A DNA stretch of 64,000 nucleotides, taken from assembly GCA_030538115.1 (NCBI GenBank), contig JAUNUP010000006.1, forward strand, positions 62,001 to 126,000, read 5' to 3'. Under the pieces are notes generated by a model. That model worked only from the letters and a program-made list of their open reading frames with translations. It was not told where the DNA came from and made no database searches. Made by a program: the position numbers and the translations under genes. Shown here piece after piece: positions 1 through 9,182 of this stretch (positions are counted from its first letter, which is position 1; each line of letters begins with the position of its first letter). The stretch is from Dermatophilus congolensis. Lineage in GTDB: Bacteria > Actinomycetota > Actinomycetes > Actinomycetales > Dermatophilaceae.

Positions 1-933
1 CTGGCCTCGGCCGACTTCCTCGGCTTCCAGCGCCCCGCCGACGCGAGCAACTTCCTCCACGCGGCCAAGCGGCTCGCGGGCATGGCTCTCAAGGGCGACA
101 CCGTGACCCAGCCGGAGGGGGCCCTGCACGCCGGGCACACGGCGCGCGCCGCCTCCCTGCCGATCTCGATCGACTACTCCGACTTCGACGCACTCGCGCG
201 CAAGCCCAGCGTCGTCGCCCGGGCCAAGGAGATTCGCGAAGAACTCGGCAACCCCCGCACGATCCTGCTCGGAGTCGACCGGCTCGACTACACCAAGGGC
301 ATCCGCCACCGGCTGAAGGCGTACCACGAGCTGCTCAACGACGAGCGGATCAGCGTGCCCGGCACCGTACTCATCCAGGTGGCGGTGCCCTCGCGCGAGC
401 GCGTCGAGGCGTACCAGAGCCTGCGCACCGAGATCGAGACGACGGTCGGCCAGATCAACGGCGACTACGGCACCGTCACCTCCAGCGCGGTGCAGTACCT
501 GCACCAGTCGATGGATCGCGAAGAACTCGCCGCGATGTACCGCGCCGCCGACATCATGCTGGTCACGCCGCTGCGCGACGGCATGAACCTCGTGGCCAAG
601 GAATACGTCACATGCCGCCCCGACCATCGCGGTGCCCTGGTGCTCTCGGAGTTCACGGGAGCGGCGATCGAGTTGAGTGCCGCGTATATCCACAACCCGC
701 ACGACATCCAGGGGCTCAAAGACACGATCACCCGCGCCGCCCACGCTCCGGAGGAGGAGCAGCGCCGCCGCATGAGGCTGTTGCGGCGCAAGGTGCGCGA
801 GAACAACGTGCGCAAGTGGGCCGACGACTTCCTCTCGGCGCTCGCCGCGGCCCCCGAGCGTCCAGGCCGTCCGCCCCGTCGCAGGCTCGGCGACGCGGCA
901 CAGGCGCCCGCGGATCAGGGAGTCCAGGCATGA
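1..933 (+). CDS. otsA: Trehalose-6-phosphate synthase, C-terminal part (start outside window)
   Basis: The window opens inside this gene; 310 residues remain. It is a family 20 glycosyltransferase (GT-B fold) that transfers glucose from UDP-glucose to glucose-6-phosphate, the first step of the cytoplasmic OtsAB trehalose pathway. The visible part carries GVDRLDYTKG (residues 91-100) and RDGMNLVAKEYV (192-203), both hallmarks of the sugar-nucleotide site. After the fold ends there is an Arg/Pro-rich tail of about 40 residues that is not part of the catalytic domain. Its stop overlaps the otsB start in an ATGA junction, so the two are very likely translationally coupled. Identity is secure; only the N-terminus is unseen. 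Confidence 0.96.
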   Translation: MASADFLGFQRPADASNFLHAAKRLAGMALKGDTVTQPEGALHAGHTARAASLPISIDYSDFDALARKPSVVARAKEIREELGNPRTILLGVDRLDYTKGIRHRLKAYHELLNDERISVPGTVLIQVAVPSRERVEAYQSLRTEIETTVGQINGDYGTVTSSAVQYLHQSMDREELAAMYRAADIMLVTPLRDGMNLVAKEYVTCRPDHRGALVLSEFTGAAIELSAAYIHNPHDIQGLKDTITRAAHAPEEEQRRRMRLLRRKVRENNVRKWADDFLSALAAAPERPGRPPRRRLGDAAQAPADQGVQA

Positions 934-1724
934 GCCGCATCGAGAATCCCGTGACTTCCGACCTCGAACGGGCCGCGGAGGCCCGGGTTCTGCTCATCGC
1001 CACCGATTTCGACGGCACGATCGCTCCGCTCATGGACGACCCGAGCGCCGTACGCCCCCTGTCCGGAGCCGTGGAGGCGCTGACGGAGGCGGCGGGCCTG
1101 CCCGACACGACCGCGGCCCTCGTCTCCGGCCGAGACCTTGCCACGCTGGCGTCGTTGTCGAGCGCTCCGGAGTCGGTGGCCCTCATCGGCAGCCACGGAG
1201 GCGAGAGCACGCACCCGGCCGTGGCGGGCGCCGACGCCCTCTCCGTGCACCACCGCGAGAAGCTCGACCAGCTCGCCGAGGTCTTCGCCGAGCTGCAGCA
1301 GCGGTACCCGCAGGCGCGCATCGAGCGCAAGGCGGCCGCGGTCGTCTGGCACACGCGCGGCCTGCCCGAGCCGGAGAACGCCCGTTCCATGGCGACGGCT
1401 GCGGAGTGGGCGCTGGAGCGCTGCGGCATCGAACCGATGCTCGGCAAGAACGTCGTCGAGTGCGCCGTGCTCGACGCCTCCAAAGGCCAGGCCCTGCGGT
1501 CACTGGCCCGCGCGCTGTCGGCCGATGCCGTCGTCTACCTCGGCGACGACGTCACCGATGAGACGGTATTCACCGAATTCGCCGGAGACGCAGAGGCCCT
1601 CATGGTGAAGGTCGGAACTGGCAATACGGCCGCGACGACCCGCGTCGCAGGGCCCGACGAGGCCGTGTCTGTGCTCGTCGACCTGGTGCAGATGCGGCGC
1701 AGGGTTGCCACCGACCGCGCTTGA
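930..1724 (+). CDS. otsB: Trehalose-6-phosphate phosphatase
   Basis: This 264-residue HAD-superfamily phosphatase removes phosphate from trehalose-6-phosphate, completing the OtsAB route. DFDGT at residues 26-30 supplies the nucleophilic aspartate and the acid/base aspartate, VSGRD is the second HAD element, and GDDVTDE at 205-211 is the metal-binding motif IV typical of OtsB. The ATG overlaps the otsA stop by four bases. The frame stays open far upstream, but homology begins only after this ATG, so the overlap start is chosen. Length and motif order match ordinary bacterial OtsB. Confidence 0.95.
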   Translation: MSRIENPVTSDLERAAEARVLLIATDFDGTIAPLMDDPSAVRPLSGAVEALTEAAGLPDTTAALVSGRDLATLASLSSAPESVALIGSHGGESTHPAVAGADALSVHHREKLDQLAEVFAELQQRYPQARIERKAAAVVWHTRGLPEPENARSMATAAEWALERCGIEPMLGKNVVECAVLDASKGQALRSLARALSADAVVYLGDDVTDETVFTEFAGDAEALMVKVGTGNTAATTRVAGPDEAVSVLVDLVQMRRRVATDRA

Positions 1725-1915
1725 CGCGGGCGCTATGGTCGTACTCCGTGCCCGGTGACGGCGGCGTGATGGTCCCGGACGGTTCCGAGATCGATGCGTC
1801 GATTGCGCGGAACTTACGGGGCGCGTCAGGACAGAATGGAAGCGGCCCGTGCAACGGAGTGCGGGTCACGAGAGCGCCAGTGCCCGCCTGGCGACTGGGA
1901 AGGCAGCGACCACTG

Positions 1916-3085
1916 ATGGCTACCGTGAGGTTCGAAGCCGCTACCCGGACGTACCCGGGTAGCGACCACGCATCGGTCGATGCCCTCTCGATCGACATCG
2001 GTGACGGTGAATTCCTCGTGCTGGTGGGCCCCCCGGGGTGCGGCAAGTCCACGACGCTGCGCATGCTGGCAGGCCTCGAAGAGGTGACCGAAGGCCGCAT
2101 CTCCATCGACGGTATGGACGTGACCGAGCTGCCTCCGAAAGACCGTGACGTGGCCATGGTCTTTCAGAACTACGCGCTCTACCCGCACATGACGGTCGCC
2201 GACAACATGGGATTCGCGCTCCGCATCGCGGGAGTTCCGCCCGAGGAGATCAGCGAGCGAGTGCGTCGCGCGGCCGCGATCCTCGGCCTGGAGGAGAAGC
2301 TCGAGGCCCGCCCGCAAGACCTCTCGGGTGGTCAGCGGCAGCGCGTGGCGATGGGGCGTGCGATCGTGCGCGAGCCCAAGGTCTTTCTCATGGACGAGCC
2401 GCTGAACAACCTGGAGCCCGAACTGCGTGAACAGACCCGCGACCAGATCGCGGCCCTGCAGCGCCAGCTCGGCATCACGACCGTGTACGCCACGTGCGAC
2501 CAGCTCGAGGCGATGTCGATCGGCGACCGGGTGGCGGTGCTCAACCACGGCGTGCTGCAGCAGTGCGACGACCCGGGCACTCTCTACGACCGCCCGGCCA
2601 ACGTCTTCGTGGCCGGCTACATCGGCTCGCCGACGATGAACACGTTCCCGGTCCGCGTCACCGAAACGGGCGCGAAGCTGGGCGAACTCGAGATTCCGCT
2701 CGACGCGGGAGTGCGCGAGGCCGCGGGCGACACGGTGATCATCGGTGTGCGCCCCGAAGACCTCACGGTGCGCCCAGAAGGCAGCAGCGGCGGCGCGGGC
2801 ATCACGGTGCTGCTCGAAACCGTCGAGTCCGACCAAGGCGGCACGTACGCCTACGCCATCCCCGCCTCCGTCACCCCGGCACCGGCCGAGGCGCTGGAGG
2901 CGGCCCGAACCGACGCCGCCGAGGCCGAACCGGGCGTGCCCGATGCCGACGACGATTCCGACCTCATGATCGTGGCCAGGGTGCCCGACGGAGTCGAGGT
3001 GCGCGAGGGCGACACGGTGCTCGTGGCCCCCGACCTGCAGCGGCTGCACTTCTTCCACGCCGACACCGGGCTGCGACTTCACTGA
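1916..3085 (+). CDS. MalK/UgpC-type ABC transporter ATPase with altered D- and H-loops
   Basis: The 389-residue protein has the layout of sugar-importer ATPases (MalK, SugC, MsiK): Walker A GPPGCGKST (residues 38-46), a Q-loop VFQNYALYPHMTVADN, signature LSGGQRQR (136-143), Walker B FLMDEP and a C-terminal TOBE region. Two catalytic loops depart from the family. The D-loop reads LNNLEPELR where SNLD is usual, and the H-loop reads ATCDQLEAM, so the switch histidine is replaced by Cys194. An acidic Ala/Glu/Asp insert of about 30 residues splits the TOBE region. No permease or binding protein is adjacent, so it may energise transporters encoded elsewhere; its hydrolysis rate is uncertain. The start follows GGGAAGG at 1897-1903; an upstream in-frame GTG/ATG region lacks homology. 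Confidence 0.85.
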   Translation: MATVRFEAATRTYPGSDHASVDALSIDIGDGEFLVLVGPPGCGKSTTLRMLAGLEEVTEGRISIDGMDVTELPPKDRDVAMVFQNYALYPHMTVADNMGFALRIAGVPPEEISERVRRAAAILGLEEKLEARPQDLSGGQRQRVAMGRAIVREPKVFLMDEPLNNLEPELREQTRDQIAALQRQLGITTVYATCDQLEAMSIGDRVAVLNHGVLQQCDDPGTLYDRPANVFVAGYIGSPTMNTFPVRVTETGAKLGELEIPLDAGVREAAGDTVIIGVRPEDLTVRPEGSSGGAGITVLLETVESDQGGTYAYAIPASVTPAPAEALEAARTDAAEAEPGVPDADDDSDLMIVARVPDGVEVREGDTVLVAPDLQRLHFFHADTGLRLH

Positions 3086-3128
3086 AGCGCATGTGCGCCT
3101 GCGGTCCGTTCGATGCCAGAGTAGAGCC

Positions 3129-4394
3129 GTGGCCCTGACGATCACCACGACCGACCCGACTCCCGCGCTGCTCGACCTCCCCTGGTCGGAGCCGCTGGCC
3201 GAGTGGCCAGCGGAGCGGCTCGCAGCCCTCCCCCGCGGTATCTCGCGGCATGTGGTGCGGTTCGTCAACGTCGGTGACCGCATCATGGCGGTCAAAGAGA
3301 TCAAAGCCGAGCTGGCCCGCGGCGAGTACAAGGCCCTGCGTGAACTGGGCCGGCTCGAACAGCCCTGCGTCGTGCCGGTCGGTGTGGTCGACGGCCGCGA
3401 GACTCCCGAGGGCGAGCCGCTCGACGCCTGCCTCGTCACCGAACACCTACAGTTCTCGCTGCCCTACCGCGCTCTGTTCAGCCGCAAGCTCATGCCCGGC
3501 ACCGCCCGCCGCCTCGTCGACGCGCTCACGGTGCTGCTCGTGCGGCTGCACCTGGCGGGGTTCTGGTGGGGCGACGTGTCGCTGTCCAACACGCTGTTCC
3601 GGCGTGACGCAGACGATTTCAGCGCCTACCTCGTCGACGCCGAGACCGGGCAACTGTTCCCCTCGCTCAGTGACGGGCAGCGGCAGCACGATCTCGACAT
3701 CGCCCACGTCAACATCGCGGGCGAACTCATGGACCTCATGGCCGGCGACCTGCTGGAGCAGGGCCTCGACCCGATCGAGACCTCCGAGCAGGTCGTCTCG
3801 CGCTACCACCAGCTCTGGCACGAGCTGACCGCCACCGAGAAGCTCGTCCCCGGCGAGACGTGGCGCATGGAAGAGCGGATCCGTCGCCTCAACATGCTCG
3901 GCTACAACGTCGACGAACTGGCGATGACACAGGGCGCCGACGGCGACCGGGCCACGATCCAGATCACGCCCAAGGTCGTCGACGCCGGCTACTCGCACCG
4001 GCGCCTCATGCGGCTCACCGGCCTCGATGTGCAAGAGAACCAGGCCCGGCGGCTGCTCTCCGATGTCGACGCCTACCGCGCCTCACTGCCCGGCGACGTC
4101 AGCGAGCCCATGGCCGCACACGACTGGCTGGTGCACGTTTACGAGCCCATCGTCGCGAACATCCCCTCGAACATGACCCGCAAGCTCGAGCCCGCGCAGA
4201 TCTTCCACGAGGTGCTCGAACACCGCTGGTACCTCTCGGAGAGAGTCGGGCACGACGTCACGATCCAGTGGGCGTTCGCCGACTACCTCAGCGCCGTGCT
4301 GCCGACCAAGCCCGACGAGAAGAGCATCGTCGGCGTCGACACCGTCGCGCTGCCGATCATCGCGATACCGAAGACCGAGCAGCCGAACAGCTAG
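3129..4394 (+). CDS. DUF4032 protein with kinase-like N-terminal half
   Basis: This 421-residue protein belongs to the actinobacterial DUF4032 family. The N-terminal half looks like an atypical kinase of the RIO/WaaP type: AVKEIKAE (around Lys56) resembles the ATP-anchoring lysine, WWGDVSLSNTLF (146-157) resembles the catalytic loop with Asp149 and an Asn five residues on, and LVDAETG resembles the DFG segment. The C-terminal half is the DUF4032 domain itself. Substrate is unknown. The GTG start is favoured because homology begins at this point; CAGAGT lies six bases before it, a weak -10-like match. It lies 43 bases after the MalK-type gene and may share its transcript. Confidence 0.8.
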   Translation: MALTITTTDPTPALLDLPWSEPLAEWPAERLAALPRGISRHVVRFVNVGDRIMAVKEIKAELARGEYKALRELGRLEQPCVVPVGVVDGRETPEGEPLDACLVTEHLQFSLPYRALFSRKLMPGTARRLVDALTVLLVRLHLAGFWWGDVSLSNTLFRRDADDFSAYLVDAETGQLFPSLSDGQRQHDLDIAHVNIAGELMDLMAGDLLEQGLDPIETSEQVVSRYHQLWHELTATEKLVPGETWRMEERIRRLNMLGYNVDELAMTQGADGDRATIQITPKVVDAGYSHRRLMRLTGLDVQENQARRLLSDVDAYRASLPGDVSEPMAAHDWLVHVYEPIVANIPSNMTRKLEPAQIFHEVLEHRWYLSERVGHDVTIQWAFADYLSAVLPTKPDEKSIVGVDTVALPIIAIPKTEQPNS

Positions 4395-4400
4395 CGGGAG

Positions 4401-5423
4401 TCAGCTCGACCCCGACTCGGATTCCGAGCGCATCCGAGCCACCTCGTACAGGGCGACTCCGCAGGCCACGGAGGCGTTGAGCGACTCCATGCGCCCGGCC
4501 ATCGGGATGCCGACGATCTGGTCGCAGTTCTCGCGCACCAGCCGCGACAGGCCTTTGCCCTCGGAGCCGACCACGACGACCAGCGGTTCCGTCGCCAGAG
4601 GCAGGCCCGGCAGCTCCACATCTGCGCCCATGTCGAGGCCGACGACGAAGTACCCGGCCGCCCTGAACTGCTCCAGCGCACGCGTGAGGTTGGTCGCCGC
4701 CGCCACCGGGATGCGGGCCGCGGCACCGGCCGACGTCTTCCACGCCGAGGCCGTGACCCCGGCGCTGCGCCGCTCGGGTACGACCACGCCGTGCCCGCCG
4801 AACGCGGCCACCGATCGGATGATCGCGCCGAGGTTGCGGGGGTCGGTGATGCCGTCGAGCGCCACCACCAGCGGCATCTCGGCGGCAGCCGAGAACGTCG
4901 TGGAGTTCAGCTCCAGCAGGTCGTTGATGTCGGCGTATTCGTACGGGGGCACCTTGGCGGCGATGCCCTGGTGCGACAACCCGTCGGTGATCCGGTCCAT
5001 CTCGGCTTTGGGGGCCTCGAGCACTGGGATGCCTCGCTCGGTCGCCAGTGTCACGGCCTCACGGATGCGTTCGTCGTCGACACGGCCGCTGATGAACAGC
5101 GTCGTCACGGGCACGCCCTCGCGCAGGGCCTCGACAACGGCGTTGCGGCCGGTCACGACCTCCGTCGAGTTCGTCTGACGGCGTGAGGTCGAGCGCGACT
5201 GCGGCCGCGACTGCGAGCCACCGCCACCGGAGGTCTTGCCCTTGCCGGCAGCGCCGGCTGCACCAGCCCTGCGGTGGGCCTTGTGGTACGGCCTGTCCTC
5301 GGCCTTGGGCGTGGGTCCCTTGCCTTCGAGTCCGCGGCGACGCTGCCCGCCGGAGCCGACGACCATGCCCTTCTTCGTTCCGCTCTTGCGCACCGCTCCG
5401 CGGCGCTGCGAGTTGCCTGCCAT
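4401..5423 (-). CDS. rlmB: 23S rRNA (guanosine-2'-O)-methyltransferase, RlmB/TrmH family
   Basis: This SPOUT methyltransferase of 340 residues is expected to methylate the ribose of G2251 in 23S rRNA. The three family motifs are present: [26 protein letters not shown] and [15 protein letters not shown], the last forming the knot that binds S-adenosylmethionine. Before the N-terminal substrate-binding domain ([14 protein letters not shown]) there is a tail of about 85 residues rich in Arg, Lys, Gly and Ser, likely disordered and RNA-binding. The ATG overlaps the cysS stop (TGATG) and is preceded by AGGGGAG; a GTG three bases upstream is an alternative. The pairing with cysS is the usual actinobacterial order. 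Confidence 0.93.
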   Translation of the reverse strand: MAGNSQRRGAVRKSGTKKGMVVGSGGQRRRGLEGKGPTPKAEDRPYHKAHRRAGAAGAAGKGKTSGGGGSQSRPQSRSTSRRQTNSTEVVTGRNAVVEALREGVPVTTLFISGRVDDERIREAVTLATERGIPVLEAPKAEMDRITDGLSHQGIAAKVPPYEYADINDLLELNSTTFSAAAEMPLVVALDGITDPRNLGAIIRSVAAFGGHGVVVPERRSAGVTASAWKTSAGAAARIPVAAATNLTRALEQFRAAGYFVVGLDMGADVELPGLPLATEPLVVVVGSEGKGLSRLVRENCDQIVGIPMAGRMESLNASVACGVALYEVARMRSESESGSS

Positions 5424-6892
5424 CACTCCCCTGCCTTCGCCAGCGACCAGCGTGCACCGGCCGGGGTGTCTTCGACCACGATGCCGAGCCCGGTGAGGGT
5501 GTCGCGGATGGCGTCTGCCGTCGCGAAATCCTTGGCCTTGCGGGCGGCTGCGCGGGCGTCGAGTTGCGCGTGCACGAGAGCGTCGAGCACGTCGGCGGTC
5601 TGCCCGCCGCCGGAATCGGCTCCGGCCCAGTGCGGGTCGAACGGGTTGACGCCGAGCAGGCTCGTCATCGCCCCGACCGCGACTGCGGCAGCGCGGGCGG
5701 CCTCGGCGTCACCGGAGTCGAGGGCCGAGTTGCCCGCCCGCACGGTGTCGTGAACGACGGCCAGGGCACCGGCCACGTTGAGGTCGTCGTCCATCGCGGC
5801 CGCGAACGCTTCCGGCACCGCGAGGGTCGCGGGCACGTGGATGTCAGCGGTCTCGGCGGGCACCAGCGCGGCCGCGTCTCCGTCGAAGAGTTGCTCGACC
5901 GCGCGCGTGAGAAAACCGGTGATCCGGTCGACGGCTGCCTGCGCCTCCGCGAGGGAGCCCTCGAAGTACTCGATGGTCGAGCGGTAGTGCGAGGCACCGA
6001 GGTAGTAGCGCACGGCAAGCGCGGAGGCGGTCTTGGTGATCTCGCCGATCGTCATGCCGTTGCCGAGCGACTTGCTCATCTTCTCGCCGCCGGCGGTGAG
6101 CCAGCCGTTGTGCATCCAGAACTGCGCGAACCCGTATCCGGCCGCGCGCGACTGGGCCTGCTCGTTCTCGTGGTGCGGAAAGCGCAGGTCGACGCCGCCG
6201 CCGTGGATGTCGAAGGCGTCGCCGAGGTACTTGCGGGCCATCGCCGAGCACTCCAGGTGCCAGCCCGGGCGTCCGCGCCCGTACGGAGTGGGCCAGCTCG
6301 CCGACTCCGGCTCGCCGTCCTTGTGCCCCTTCCACAGCGCGAAGTCGCGAGGGTCGCGCTTACCGCGCGGGTCGGCGTCTTCGGCGGCGGCCATGTCGTC
6401 GATGGCCTGCCTGGTCAGCGCCCCGTACTCGGGAAACGAGCGCACGTCGAAGTACACGTCGCCACTGCCGTCGGCGGCCGGGTAGGCGTGGCCTCGCTCG
6501 ACGAGCGTGTCCATCATCTCGACCATCTCGGGCACGTGGCCGGTGGCGCGCGGCTCGTACGTCGCAGCGATCACGCCGAGCACGTCGAGGGCCTCGCTCG
6601 TCTCGCGTTCGTGCTGGTAGCTCCACGCCCACCACGGCCGGTCGTTCTCGGCCGACTTGCGCAGGATCTTGTCGTCGATGTCGGTGACGTTGCGCACCAG
6701 CGTCACCTCGTAGCCCCGCCCCCACGCCAGCCAGCGGCGCAGGATGTCGAACGCCACGGCGAAACGCAGGTGGCCGATGTGGGGCGTGCCCTGGGTCGTC
6801 AGCCCGCAGATGTAGATGCCCACCTTGCCGGGCTCGAGCGGGGTGAAGTCGCGCTGGGCACGCGCAGCGGTGTCATAGAGGCGCAGGGTCAC
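5423..6892 (-). CDS. cysS: Cysteine-tRNA ligase
   Basis: The 489-residue class I synthetase charges tRNA-Cys in the cytoplasm. Visible signatures are [15 protein letters not shown] (the HIGH motif), [20 protein letters not shown] with zinc ligands, and [10 protein letters not shown]. The homologous mycothiol ligase MshC is excluded because the DIDDKIL segment and the C-terminal DALR-type anticodon region are present and the length is that of CysS. The GTG start has TAGGCT at 6899-6904 ending six bases upstream and no ribosome-binding site, so the mRNA is probably leaderless. It overlaps rlmB by one base. Confidence 0.95.
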   Translation of the reverse strand: MTLRLYDTAARAQRDFTPLEPGKVGIYICGLTTQGTPHIGHLRFAVAFDILRRWLAWGRGYEVTLVRNVTDIDDKILRKSAENDRPWWAWSYQHERETSEALDVLGVIAATYEPRATGHVPEMVEMMDTLVERGHAYPAADGSGDVYFDVRSFPEYGALTRQAIDDMAAAEDADPRGKRDPRDFALWKGHKDGEPESASWPTPYGRGRPGWHLECSAMARKYLGDAFDIHGGGVDLRFPHHENEQAQSRAAGYGFAQFWMHNGWLTAGGEKMSKSLGNGMTIGEITKTASALAVRYYLGASHYRSTIEYFEGSLAEAQAAVDRITGFLTRAVEQLFDGDAAALVPAETADIHVPATLAVPEAFAAAMDDDLNVAGALAVVHDTVRAGNSALDSGDAEAARAAAVAVGAMTSLLGVNPFDPHWAGADSGGGQTADVLDALVHAQLDARAAARKAKDFATADAIRDTLTGLGIVVEDTPAGARWSLAKAGE

Positions 6893-6898
6893 CCCAGA

Positions 6899-6904
6899 AG
6901 CCTA
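6899..6904 (-). promoter_or_regulatory. -10 element of cysS (leaderless arrangement)
   Basis: TAGGCT on the minus strand is followed by six bases and then the GTG of cysS. A transcript starting seven bases after the hexamer would begin at or within a base of the start codon. No convincing -35 was found. Confidence 0.5.
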
Positions 6905-6924
6905 CTTGGCATCCGCGATAAGGC

Positions 6925-7704
6925 TCACCAGTGCGCCTCGTTACCGCTCGTCGCGCGCACCGGCTCGAGTGCACAGTAGGCGCGAACGATATCGCCCCAG
7001 ACGAGTCCGCCCGGCCTCGGCGCGAATTCGACCGCACCCGCGCCCTTCACCGGCCGCTCGACGTAGACGCCGTGGCCCGGCACGCTCACGTAGCGCAGCC
7101 AGGCGTCGCGCGATTCGTCACGCAGGCTCCACTCGCGCCACGGTCCCGCCCACATGGAGGCGAGCCCCGGCGCTTCGGCGGGCACGGGTTCGCTCGCGTC
7201 GCCGACCCGGCGGTCGAGCGCCGCCGCGTCCTCGACGACCCCGGCCTTCCCCTCCGCCGTGTGCAGGGGCCCGGCCCAGCGCAGCCACAGCATCGGCAGC
7301 GCCGCCGTGGGCAGCTTCGCCACCGCGACCTCACCTGTGAGCTCGACGCTGAGATCGTCGGGGTCACTCAGAGACCGCTCGACCGCCACCACCGCGCGGG
7401 TTCCGGCGACGAGCACGAGGCCGAGCACGCGCCCCTGTTCGGTACGCGATTCCATGCGCACCGAGGCCGTGATCGCCTGCGGAGCCAGCGCCTCGGCAGC
7501 GAACTCACGCACACGTTCGGCGCCCATGACCAGCACCGGAGCGCCGGGCACGCCGTACTGGTCGGCGACGCCGGTCAGCATCGACTCCGCCCGCACGGCC
7601 GCGCCACCTGGCACGGAAGGCGTGCAGGCTCGCGGCGCCCACTCGGCTCCGAGGCGTCGACCCTGCGCACTGGTACGGGAGGCGCGGCTCTCGGTCAGCT
7701 TCAT
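6925..7704 (-). CDS. Conserved actinobacterial protein of unknown function
   Basis: I do not recognise a named family for this 259-residue soluble protein. It begins MKLTESRASRTSAQGRRLG, has an alternating beta-rich middle and a C-terminal part rich in Trp and Pro (WAGPWREWSLRDESRDAWLRYV). There is no signal peptide or membrane segment. The ATG is chosen because GGAGGTGCC precedes it and because it overlaps the upstream gene's stop in an ATGA junction; longer in-frame starts lack this. It is translationally coupled to the gene at 7701-8129, which suggests the two products act together. Confidence 0.7.
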   Translation of the reverse strand: MKLTESRASRTSAQGRRLGAEWAPRACTPSVPGGAAVRAESMLTGVADQYGVPGAPVLVMGAERVREFAAEALAPQAITASVRMESRTEQGRVLGLVLVAGTRAVVAVERSLSDPDDLSVELTGEVAVAKLPTAALPMLWLRWAGPLHTAEGKAGVVEDAAALDRRVGDASEPVPAEAPGLASMWAGPWREWSLRDESRDAWLRYVSVPGHGVYVERPVKGAGAVEFAPRPGGLVWGDIVRAYCALEPVRATSGNEAHW

Positions 7705-8129
7705 CGGGCACCTCCGCTCGCAAGCGCGTCGAGAATGGTCGCCACGTCTTCCTCGACGGCGAACAGCGAGGTCAGCTCGCACTCGAGCTCGACACGGATG
7801 CCCGTGCGGCCGTCGTGGAACAAGTAGACGTCGTGGGCGAGCGCCACGTCACCGTCGACGCGCATGCCCTGGTGTACGACTCCGTTACCCCAGCTCGGGT
7901 GCGGCCAGCGGTCGTGGCACGCCATCTCGACGGGATCGGAGGCCCCGCCCAGCCCGCTCTCGGTCGACACCGCGATGCGCGGACGACGGTCGCCGACCCA
8001 CACGGGTCCGACGATGCAGAGCACTTCGGATGCGCGACCACCGCGACCACTCGGCGGCACCTCGTGCCACCCCGGCGGCAGACTCCCCACAACCTGAATG
8101 CGTCGGTCGACGCCGACTGCGAACGACAT
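7701..8129 (-). CDS. Small conserved protein, possibly LpqN-like fold
   Basis: This 142-residue protein starts MSFAVGVDRRIQVVGSLPP after a strong GGGGGAG ribosome-binding site. The pattern of a short helix, GWHEVPPSG and a run of beta strands ending in a helix (VEEDVATILDALAS) is reminiscent of LpqN/PsbP-like domains, but it has no lipobox or signal peptide, so that link is only a guess. Its stop overlaps the start of the next gene by four bases. The upstream intergenic region is AT-richer than its surroundings. Confidence 0.65.
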   Translation of the reverse strand: MSFAVGVDRRIQVVGSLPPGWHEVPPSGRGGRASEVLCIVGPVWVGDRRPRIAVSTESGLGGASDPVEMACHDRWPHPSWGNGVVHQGMRVDGDVALAHDVYLFHDGRTGIRVELECELTSLFAVEEDVATILDALASGGAR

Positions 8130-8427
8130 AGATCTCCCCCTGAATCCCGTACACCGCAACAACCGGGCAGGCGTCATACGCCTCACGACCTTCGGAGCCC
8201 CCCGACACCGGTACAGGTCATGGATGTACGCACCCGGTCGACGCGTACGCCGACATTGCTACGGCTAGCGCACACTCTGCCGCACGAACGACTCACGAGC
8301 CAGCCCCCACATCCCCCGAATTTCGCGCTGCCAGAGTCAACCTTGCGGCGTAAAGACAGTTGCGAATCGCACTCGCGCACGGGCGTCGCCCCAGTTCGCT
8401 GCACGGATGCACCTCACGCCCAAGACG
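8130..8427. other. Intergenic region without a recognisable gene
   Basis: About 300 bases between the small unknown gene and the hairpin at 8428. Base composition is less GC-rich than the flanks. It should hold the promoter of the leftward pair ending at 8129, but I could not pick a convincing -35/-10 set, and no open frame here looks coding. Confidence 0.5.
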
Positions 8428-8477
8428 ACGAAGACCCACTGCAATGTGACGCAAATCACAATGCAGTGGGTCTTCGT
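8428..8477 (-). terminator. Long hairpin downstream of the MBL hydrolase
   Basis: Sixteen bases at 8428-8443 pair perfectly with 8462-8477, and inside the loop TGTG at 8445-8448 pairs with CACA at 8457-8460. It lies 30 bases past the stop of the metallo-hydrolase gene on the minus strand. The following bases are not T-rich, so it may end transcription without a U-tract or protect the 3' end. Confidence 0.65.
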
Positions 8478-8507
8478 GTCGCAGACGCAGGTCGCGGCTG
8501 CCGGGTC

Positions 8508-9182
8508 TCAGTGACCTCGGGCTCGCCACTCCTCCAGGTGCGGGGCCTCCTGGCCGATCGTCGTCGAGTCACCGTGCCCGGTCAGCACCACCGTCTCGCT
8601 CGGCAGGGTGAGCAGCCGGCCGGTGATCGACTCGAGGATCACGTCGAAGCTGCTGAACGAGCGGCCCGTCGCGCCCGGGCCGCCGTTGAACAACGTGTCT
8701 CCGCTGAACACCGTGGCCAGCGCCGGAACGTGCAGACAGCACGAGCCCGGCGAGTGCCCCGGGGTGTGCAGCACGCGCAGTTCGACCGTGGTGCCGTTCG
8801 CCAGCGGCAGCGGCACGGCGGTGCCGTCGACGAGCGGGTGATCGGCCGGAGTCGAGTGGTACTGCTCGAACAAGAAGGCGTCTTCGGGATGCAGGTAGAC
8901 CGGCGCTCCGGTTGCCGCCCGCAGCTCGTCGACACAACTGTGGTGGTCGTCGTGCCCGTGCGTGAGCACGATCGCTTCGACGGCGCGGCCGGCGATCGCC
9001 TCCAGAATCGGAGCGGCGTCGTGCGGGGCGTCGATGACGATCACGCGCTCGGAGTCACCGATGACGTAGACGTTGTTGTCGACCTCCCACGTGCCGCCGT
9101 CGAGGCTGAACGTGCCGGAGGTGACCGCCACCTCGACGCTCAGGCCGTCGATGGCGCCGGGGGTCTCGATCGTGCGGGTCAC
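8508..9182 (-). CDS. Metallo-beta-lactamase-fold hydrolase, likely S-formylmycothiol hydrolase
   Basis: The 224-residue protein has the glyoxalase II-like metal signature THGHDDH, followed by [15 protein letters not shown] and the final GHG histidine, giving a complete dinuclear zinc site. It overlaps mscR by four bases. Because MscR oxidises S-hydroxymethyl-mycothiol to the formyl thioester, the coupled hydrolase most plausibly releases formate and free mycothiol; the enzyme class is seen in the sequence, the substrate is inferred from this context. Gene pairs of this kind are common in mycothiol producers. Confidence 0.85.
   Translation of the reverse strand: MTRTIETPGAIDGLSVEVAVTSGTFSLDGGTWEVDNNVYVIGDSERVIVIDAPHDAAPILEAIAGRAVEAIVLTHGHDDHHSCVDELRAATGAPVYLHPEDAFLFEQYHSTPADHPLVDGTAVPLPLANGTTVELRVLHTPGHSPGSCCLHVPALATVFSGDTLFNGGPGATGRSFSSFDVILESITGRLLTLPSETVVLTGHGDSTTIGQEAPHLEEWRARGH

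Noticed and set aside
1826-3439. A 537-codon open frame antisense to the MalK-type and DUF4032 genes
   Set aside because: It is composition-driven: the translation is rich in Arg, His, Asp and Val without domain pattern, and the genes on the other strand have clear motifs.
5423-6892. cysS as the mycothiol ligase mshC
   Set aside because: The DIDDKIL segment, C-terminal DALR-type region and 489-residue length are those of cysteine-tRNA ligase.
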